From Auxenochlorella pyrenoidosa (taxonomy: Eukaryota; Chlorophyta; Trebouxiophyceae; Chlorellales; Chlorellaceae): a DNA stretch of 14,546 bases. A program made the position numbers and the translations under genes. The stretch is from assembly GCA_001430745.1 (NCBI GenBank), contig KQ481938.1, positions 1,514,161 to 1,528,706 on the forward strand. The letters run 5' to 3'. How positions within the stretch are numbered: position 1 is the stretch's first letter; each line of letters starts with the position of its first letter. Shown here in pieces: positions 7,842 to 14,546 of this stretch. Below the pieces are notes generated by a model that saw nothing but the letters and a program-made list of their open reading frames with translations, was not told where the DNA came from and did not search any database.

Positions 7842-10800
7842 ATGGCCCCCAAGCGTGGCGCCTCAACACAGCTGGGGCTGTGTGCGTCTTCCGACCGCAA
7901 GGATGTCATTCACTGGCTGCGCAGCTTCGTGAGGCTGCCCGCACAGACTGTCCAGGAGGTGGGTTGCAAGTCAAAAACTTTTCAGGCGCCTTTCGCGTTG
8001 TCGAGGGTCCTGCCCTCGCTCGAAGACTGAGTGCGATACGTGGGAAGTGTACTGGCGCGTCTGTGCAGGTGTTTCATTGGGCCGCCGCTGCCGAGGCGCG
8101 CCGCCAGGGCTTGGCGTCAATCCTGTTTTCACACCCTTTTCTCCTTTCCCTGCAGCTCGAGGACATGTGGAATGACAATAGGGAGGTGAGTATTAGCGTA
8201 GCATTCAAGTGGAACATGCATGCAAGCTGGCTAGTGCTTGCCGTGCCTGTCTCTCGCCGCTGGGTCTGTTGCATACCTTTTCGCTCCATATCTTGTACAT
8301 GGGCAGTGCATGCCCCTCGACCTGACCCCTGGCTGCCGAGCCCTCTCATCCTGCCCAGCATGCCTGCACTTGTGTCCTTTCCTGTGCAGCTGGTGGATGG
8401 CGAGTTCATTCTGGAGGCTGATGTGGAGATGCTGGAGACCATTGGGGTAGCCAGCAACGTGGCGCAGCAGATCGTGAATGCTGTGCAGGCGCAGCGCCAG
8501 GGGCTGCCCCTCACACAGGTGAGGCGGTAGGCTCGCCGGATCAAGGGCAAGGTGAAGATATTTGCACATTGTGTGTTGCTGGAGAGAGCAGGTGCATGCA
8601 AGTCTCCAAGGCAGGGGTGCACATTGGCTGAGCCTGCTGCTTGCTGCTGCAATCTACAACCCATCCACCTTGCCACATACTGTGCAGGCGCTGGCGCCCA
8701 CCACCCAGCAGGTGGCGAATGGCACCGACGAGGGGGAGCTGGAGCAGGATCGTCCGCGCCGCCGCGGGCGCAGCCGTGGCCTGACGCCGCTGCCTGAATC
8801 TGAGGCCACGCAGCAGGATGGAGCAGAGGAGCAGCGGGTGCTGGGGACCCAGATCAAGCCCGACCCCGAGGCCTGGGAGCAGCAGCTGCGGGAAGAAGCT
8901 GCGGCCGCTGTGGAGGCGGCGCCGACGCAGCGCCGCAGCAGGCGGCAGCGCAGCCAGCCGCCTGAGGAGCCGCAGCAGGCGCAGCAGGTGAAGCCGGAGC
9001 CTCGGGATGTGGAGATGGGTGAGCAGGAGGCGGAGGACGAGGACGCCGAGGACGCCGAGGAGGCGGAGGGGGAGGAGGAAGAGGAGGAGGAGGAGGAGGA
9101 CGACGATGCGCCCGTCCGGCGCAGCACCCGTAGCACGCGTGGCACCCACAGCACCCGGAGCACCCGCAGCGGCAGCGCGCCGGTCAAGCAGGAGGCTGGG
9201 GGGTCGGCGGTGGAGGAGCAGTCGGTTGCCCTGACCGGCACGGGCGGGCGCACCACGCGCCGCTCAAGCCGCGCTGCGACGGCGGCCGCGGCGGGCGCCT
9301 CGCCGGCCGACCAGCAGCAGCAGCTGGACGAGGAGGCGGGCGGTAGCGGCAGCGTGCCGCGCATGAGCACACGGCGCCGCCAGCAGGGCGACCAGCAGGG
9401 CCCCCGCCAGATGCGGCTCACCACGATGCGCGAGCGGCAGCGCCGGCAGGACGATGCGGCTGCGCAGTCGGATGACGAGGACATTGAGGAGGAGGCGCAG
9501 CAGACGCAGCAGGCGCAGCAGACGCAGCAGCAGCAGCAGCAGGAAGAGCAGCAGGTGAGGCGGGGCGCGCCTGGGGCGTTCCTCGAGGTACGCGGTGCGT
9601 TGCCGCCGGCCTGGGTACGGCCGCCCAGCTGCGCTGCTCTCCTGTTGCTTGCTGCGCCAGCTTGCATGGCACCATGCTATTTCCCAACGCCCTCTGGTCC
9701 TTGCGCTGCTGGACGCAGGAGGAAGGCATGGAGGTGGACGCAGAGGGAGGAGAGGGGGAGGAGGAGCCTCCCGTGATGGAGGACCTCGGGCCCCAAGCGC
9801 CTCGGTGAGCTGCTGCCGATGCCACGCAGGCGACCTCGCTGCGGGCTGTTCGCACCCCCACACGCTCAGTGCCTCCTGTTCGTTACGGGGCTTGCCAGCC
9901 CGTTGCTGGCCCGTCATACGCCTGCGCTCCCACCGTCTGCACGCGCTCACACGCGCTCCCGTGGGGGGGGGGGGGGGGGAGCTGCCCCTGACTGCAGCGT
10001 TGCCAGGCTCGCCCGCAGCTTGGCTCAGCCTGACGCGCCGCTGTCCCGCCGCCTGCCTGCCTGCCTGCCTGCAGGGGCTACTACGAAAAGGACTGGCGGC
10101 GACGCGCGCGCTGGAACCTGCACGATATCTTCTCCAGCATGAGCGTGGAGGCGGTGAGCGGCCCCGGCCTGCGCCTGTCTGCCCAGGCGTCTGCCAGCTG
10201 GGGCGCCAGCCAGCGAGTGCGCTTGGTTTGCTGGCATCCACGGCAGCATGCCACGACCTTGCTCGGTGAGCATGGCCCATCTCTCAAGTCGGCGGGACTG
10301 CACGCGCTGCCGCCCCCCTGCCTGCCCTGGCCACTGCAGCTGCGAGGGATGGTGCAGGCACAGGAGGAGTGGCCGGAGCTGGCACAGAACTGCCTGCGCC
10401 AGAAGAAGCGGATCGACGGCGGAGCGTGGGTGGCCCCCACACCGCTGCATGCCAGGATGCATGTCCCGACCCGCCTTCCTTGCTGGCCTGCGCCCGCTCC
10501 TTGCAGGCCCACCTGCATGCCTGCCCAACTGTTGCTGCCCCCGCAATCTGTGACTTGCTTCCTTGTCTCCGACCCCCCCTGCCACACCTGACATGCAGGG
10601 AGTGGGTGGACATCACCAAGGCAAAGACAATCGCAACCAAGCTGGTCAACTTCCTTATGACCGGGCACCCCGAGGGCCATGAAACCGAGGAGGGTGAGCG
10701 CCCCACGTTTGGCCAGCCCTCAGGAATGCTCAGCGACTGTATCCCTGTCGGTTATGCCCAGCATGCTGCGCCATGTGGCTTTATTAGCCCTTTCCTTTGT

Positions 10801-13800
10801 GTTCCCTGGTGCACTGCACCTCCTGCCTGCCGCCACGCCCACCTCTGTGCCAAGCTCAAGGCCCTACTGGAGGGGTCTGCAGCAGCAGCCTCTGCCGTCT
10901 GCCCATCACCCTGCTCGCCTCCCTCTTCCTGAGCCCCTTGCTGCGCCTGCAGGCGGGCTGAGCAAGGAGGCAATCAAGGAGCTGCTGAAAGATTACTGCG
11001 ACGACGCGGTGCGGACGTTTGTGGAGGACAAGCTCAAGCCGCGCTACCAGGTGTGGCCTCTGTGCCCTCTTGCCTGTCCTCGTGGCGTGAGGCAGGGCTT
11101 GCACAGGGGCAGCAAGGGTGGCTGATGGGGCAGCCCGTGCATGCATGCGGCCCGCGTTGCGCTTCCTGACACTGCGATTCCCCCCTGGTGCCTGCTTGTG
11201 CGCCGGGGCCCCCAGCGTGCGCCATACTCGACCCCACTGCGCTGCCCTGCCCCCTCCACCCCTGCAGAACACGCCGCGCACTGACAACTATCACAAGCTG
11301 CTCTGGCACCTCTGCCTGCACCCCATGGGTTTCACCGAAGCAGCAGGCAACCGTGATGTGCAGGAGGTGGGTCACAGGCTGAGGGGCCTGCCGTGAGGTC
11401 GCTTGCAGAGTGCAGAGATCGCCCGACGGCCGGGTGTGCCACCGCCCGTTTCGCAGCTCTGGGCGCCAGCCCCAGCGCTGTGCCCTCTGCTGCAAACCCC
11501 TTCCTTCCCGCCTGGGCTCCTGGCAGTTCCCCGTGCTGCTGGGCAAGCGCACGATTGAGTACACCAAGATCGAAGGCAGCGCCGACCTGGAGCCGAGCGC
11601 AAGCGGCTTTGTGCCCTGGCGCGCCGTCTGGGCGGCCATCCAGTCTGGCAGGCTCACGCTGGCTGGCCAGGTGCGCCCGGGGGCCTCTTGGGGTGCTCGC
11701 TGTGCGAGGCAAGCCAAAGGGCGGGCCTGGGTTCATGGGGGGGAGGGCTGCGCCCGGCACCATGGCGTGTGCTGCCCGACCTGCTGCGAGGCTGCGTCGC
11801 CCAACCCCCGCGTCACCAGACCCTGCCTGCCGCTCTGTCAATCCTGCCCGCTGCACCCCTTTGGGGCCCGCAGGGCGACGAGGATGGGATGCTGCTGGTG
11901 TGGCTGACGCAGCTGAACGACCTGTCCACCCACCAGAAGTGCAAGGTGGGATGGGGGCGCTACCGGATGCCGGTCCGGCAGGTGCCTTGCTGCATGCAGG
12001 GCATGCGACGCAGGGTGCGAGGGCTGCAGGGACTACGAACGAGCGCCTGGCAGGCCAGCCGCGCTACCGCAAGCGCACAAGCCTGCCTGCGCCTGCCCGT
12101 CCCACGCCGTGTGGGCACCCCACCCGCGTGGCGACACCCATGGGGCGCCTCCCCCCCACTGGCCTGCAGGTCAGCACCCGCCTGATCCGCGAGCCCAACA
12201 ACCGCAAGCTCACCATCTACCTCTACCAGCTGTTTGACAAGAAGAGCCCCTCGTCGTCGCTCATTGCGGGCACCTGGAAGCGCGAGAGCCTGGAGACCCC
12301 GGGCACCGAGGAGCTGGTGGCGGTTGACCTGGTCTTCCTGCTGGGGGAGCTGGACGGGCTGGCGGGCACGCCCTTTGCCGAGGAGATGGGCAGGTGGGCG
12401 GGGGCGGGGGCTGGGAGGGCTGCTCCCTGGAATTGGCCCTCGGGTAATGCCGACATGGTCCGCAGGAAGCCCCAGGTCTGGTACCGGCCACCCCCTCAGC
12501 GCTCTGCCAACTCACTGCTGCCGCCCGCCCTGCTGACGCGCACCCCCACCCCCACCCCCACCCCCCACCCCCCCGCCTCCCGCAGGCTGGCCGACGGCTT
12601 TGCGGAGACGCAGCAGCAGGTGGAGGGCCGGGGCCTGGCTGCCGAGCTGGACCTGGCCACACCCATGAACCTCAAGCAGTTTGACAAGGTGTGCGCAGTA
12701 GTGTGGGCTTGAAACCCATCCGCTTTGATCGAGGGGTACTGGCTACAGATTGAGGGCCGGCCGGTTTGTGGACGAATTCGAATCATCACTCATGCGTGAG
12801 GTTTGGGTGTCGACCACCCCAGGTGATGGCGCTGGTGGAGGACATTGACCGCGGCGAGCCGCCCGGCTTCCAGGACGAGTGCGACGAGGCCTTCCAGCTG
12901 GAGGTGGGTGCCCGCCGGCGCCGGCTCAGGCTGGGCTGCTTGCCATGGCTGCCAGCGCGTTGTGCAAATTGTTTCCGCTGCGTTGTTTTTGCTGTGGCGT
13001 TGCGGTTGCTTTGGTGTCGGATGCCGTGCCCTTTCAGCCATTACCTGCACTTGCTCATCACATGCCCCTCCATGATCCGCTGTCCCCGGCCGCAGCTGCG
13101 GCCGTACCAGCGCCGTGCGCTGGCCCACATGCTGCGCGAGGAGCGCGCCGGCCCCACCGCCTCCAACCCCGGCGGCTCGGCGCGCCACATGTGGGTCAAG
13201 CTGCCGCTGCCGGAGAACCCGGACGCGCACTGCTTCGTGAGCCCCATCCTGCACCAAATCAGGTGGGACACAGGTCGTGCCTAGTTGATTAGTTTTTTAG
13301 TAGCCAAGTTCAGAGGAGGGTCAGGCTGCAGTGCCAGCTGCCCAGGAAAGCCTGGGTCTTGCTGAGCCTCCCCGCGACCACGTGCAGCCAGGCGGGCGCT
13401 GTGCGCTCCATGACCGCATGCAGCCGTGGCAGCAAAGCATGCTCCCTCAAGCACATCACCATTGCATGTTTCCCGGCTCCTGCCCCGCCCACGCGCCCAC
13501 CCACCGTGCAGGACCTCCATCTCCAAGATTGAGGCTGAGCAGATGGTGGGGGCCACCGGAGGCGCGGGCTGGATCGCGCTGCAGGTGGGCCGGCAGCGTA
13601 GCCACACCCTAGGCTGTGCTGGCAGCAGGTTGCAGGCAGGACCACACTGCTGCAGCAGCATGCTCTGCGGGCAGCGCGCCTGCAGCAGCCAGTACCTCGC
13701 CACTGCCAGTTCACTCACCGACCCATCCCTGTCCCCGGCCGCCTGCATCCAGATGGGCATGGGCAAGACCGCCTGCGCCGTGGGCGCCGTCCAGATGAAC

Positions 13801-14388
13801 CCGCCGCCCGCCGGCTGGCGCAAGAACAGGGCGTGGCAGACCCTGCGCCGCGAGGACATGCTGGGTGAGCAGCCGAGTTCGCAGAAGCAGGCCCTGGTTG
13901 CGAACAATCTTGGGGGATGGGGATGGGGGGTGTGGCTGTGAGGAGAGCCGTTGTTGCGCTGCATGCTCACCCTCTGCCTCCCTGGCCTGCCCCGCCGCCC
14001 ACGCAGCGTCCATCGAGAACAACATGCCGCACGGCGGCACGCTCATCGTGATGCCCCCCACCCTGATTGACCAGTGGTGCGCAGCGCCCGCTGCAGCCTG
14101 CCTTGGCCTGGCTGTGGCTGGGCGGGGGTGCGTGGTGCGTGCATACTGTCTGCCGCGGACTGCTGACACCAGCCGCGCTGCACACACACCTTGTTTGGCT
14201 GCCTGCCCGATGGCGGGCGGCCGCCGCGCGATGCCCGTGCCCACCCCCTGCCGCTCAACGGCCGCGCCTGCAGGGAGGATGAGGTGCGCAAGACCACGGA
14301 TGCTGAGCTGAGCATCCTCAAGTGGACGGAGAACACGAAGGGCCACCCGCGAGTAGAGGACTGCCGCGAGATTGCCGAATACGACATC
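7842..14388 (+). CDS. SNF2-like (SF2) ATPase with SAM-like N-terminus; 3' end outside window
   Basis: Twenty exons close in frame to 949 residues and then run off the window: 7842-7958, 8156-8185, 8390-8518, 8688-9554, 9719-9804, 10075-10153, 10340-10425, 10599-10693, 10953-11050, 11268-11366, 11527-11670, 11874-11945, 12170-12393, 12586-12688, 12823-12903, 13096-13262, 13512-13584, 13753-13864, 14007-14076 and 14274-14388. The ATG sits in a good context (gcgccATGGcc). Residues 18-92 resemble a SAM domain (DVIHWLRSF ... VDGEFILEADVEMLETIGV). Residues 93-409 are disordered, with a Glu/Asp run at about 204-233, Ser-Thr-Arg repeats and a Gln run at about 362-381. Residues 410-770 are compact but unrecognised. 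The SNF2 core begins with LRPYQRRALAHMLREE (771-786), then motif I MGMGKT (851-856), motif Ia GGTLIVMPPTLIDQW, and AEYDIV just before the window end. The order and motif style recall Rad5/Rad16/SHPRH relatives, ATP-driven DNA translocases of chromatin or DNA-damage tolerance. Motifs II-VI and any RING or PHD domain lie outside, so the subfamily is uncertain. Confidence 0.85.
9021..9108 (+). repeat. GAG/GAC-rich acidic tract
   Basis: Almost every codon here is Glu, Asp or Ala, ending in a run of about ten Glu followed by three Asp. It sits inside the large fourth exon of the SNF2-like gene. Acidic stretches of this type are common in chromatin proteins, where they can contact histones; that role is inferred. 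Confidence 0.85.
9493..9554 (+). repeat. CAG-rich run coding poly-Gln at an exon end
   Basis: Repeated CAG codons with GCG, ACG and GAG interruptions encode QQTQQAQQTQQQQQQEEQQ and run right up to the donor GTGAGG at 9555 in the SNF2-like gene. Confidence 0.88.
9963..9979 (+). repeat. Run of 17 G
   Basis: An uninterrupted G homopolymer lies in the intron 9805-10074 of the SNF2-like gene. Its true length is uncertain, because such runs are prone to sequencing and replication slippage. Confidence 0.9.
10051..10073 (+). repeat. (CCTG)n tetranucleotide repeat forming a splice acceptor
   Basis: About five CCTG units run directly into the acceptor CTGCAG, which ends at 10074, so the repeat itself supplies the pyrimidine tract in front of exon 6 of the SNF2-like gene. 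Confidence 0.85.
12540..12580 (+). repeat. (CCCCCA)n tract at an intron 3' end
   Basis: Six-base CACCCC-type units precede the acceptor CCCGCAG ending at 12585 in the SNF2-like gene (intron 12394-12585). The minus strand has at least four runs of four or more G separated by one T, which fits a G-quadruplex motif. Confidence 0.88.
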
Positions 14389-14546
14389 GTGAGTGGTTGC
14401 TCTCCTCTCCCGGGCAGTGCCAGCACAGAGCACGATGCGACAGGGGCAGCTGCACACTGGCTGCGGCGAGTCAACAGGTGGCGCAGGCAGCCCTGCAGTA
14501 GCGAGCAACCTTGCCCATCAGCGTGCTTCTCCCACGCGCGCGCCCG

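Noticed and set aside
8654..9667. Antisense Ser/Cys-rich open frame (337 codons) opposite the SNF2-like gene
   Set aside because: Its composition is what results from reading CAG/GAG repeats backwards, and it crosses a well-supported exon and introns of the sense gene.
1..14546. CRISPR array, insertion sequence, bacterial operon or phage segment
   Set aside because: The only repeats are microsatellites and one 15-bp tandem pair, there is no transposase or spacer-repeat pattern, and every convincing gene has spliceosomal introns.
14389..14546. A further exon of the SNF2-like gene before the window end
   Set aside because: No acceptor in this stretch opens a frame continuing the expected sequence after YDI, so it is treated as an intron cut by the window edge.

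Overview
The window looks like ordinary nuclear chromosomal DNA from a green alga, most likely a Chlorella-type trebouxiophyte. That taxonomic call is an inference from composition and gene style, not from a search. The DNA is very GC-rich, and its genes are broken into many short exons (30 to 867 nt) by introns of roughly 100 to 325 nt. Donors are almost all GTG and acceptors usually end in (C/T)GCAG. The proteins carry long Ala/Gln low-complexity tracts. I see no bacterial, organellar, CRISPR, transposon or viral signature, and no RNA gene.

Four genes can be modelled with intron phases that close exactly. (1) 4-1764, plus strand: a protein of at least 358 residues with a short N-terminal motif resembling the Sld2/DRC1 or FAM13 type and a long Ala/Gln-rich tail; its 5' end is unresolved at the window edge. 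(2) 2407-4267, minus strand, 7 exons, 305 residues: a DNA alkylation repair (AlkD-like HEAT-repeat) protein. (3) 4527-7433, plus strand, 10 exons, 377 residues: a secretory-pathway glycoside hydrolase family 43 protein of the exo-beta-1,3-galactanase type. (4) 7842-14388 and beyond, plus strand, at least 20 exons and 949 residues: a large SNF2-like (SF2) ATPase with an N-terminal SAM-like domain and a long acidic/Gln-rich linker, cut off by the window end after the first helicase motifs.

Genes 1 and 2 converge on a 642-nt spacer (1765-2406). Genes 2 and 3 diverge from a 259-nt spacer (4268-4526) that is probably a shared promoter. Genes 3 and 4 are tandem across a 408-nt spacer (7434-7841). 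The products suggest no common pathway: replication or unknown, DNA repair, cell-wall/glycoprotein galactan trimming, and chromatin or DNA-repair ATPase.

I did not find a convincing new multi-gene system. The observations most worth following are the GH43 active site, which appears to use Gln as catalytic base; the unusual architecture and altered motif I of the SNF2-like protein; the Sld2-like motif in gene 1; and a possible organelle-targeted N-terminal extension of the AlkD-like protein. All exon boundaries come from reading splice signals, reading-frame closure and remembered family motifs, without transcript data.
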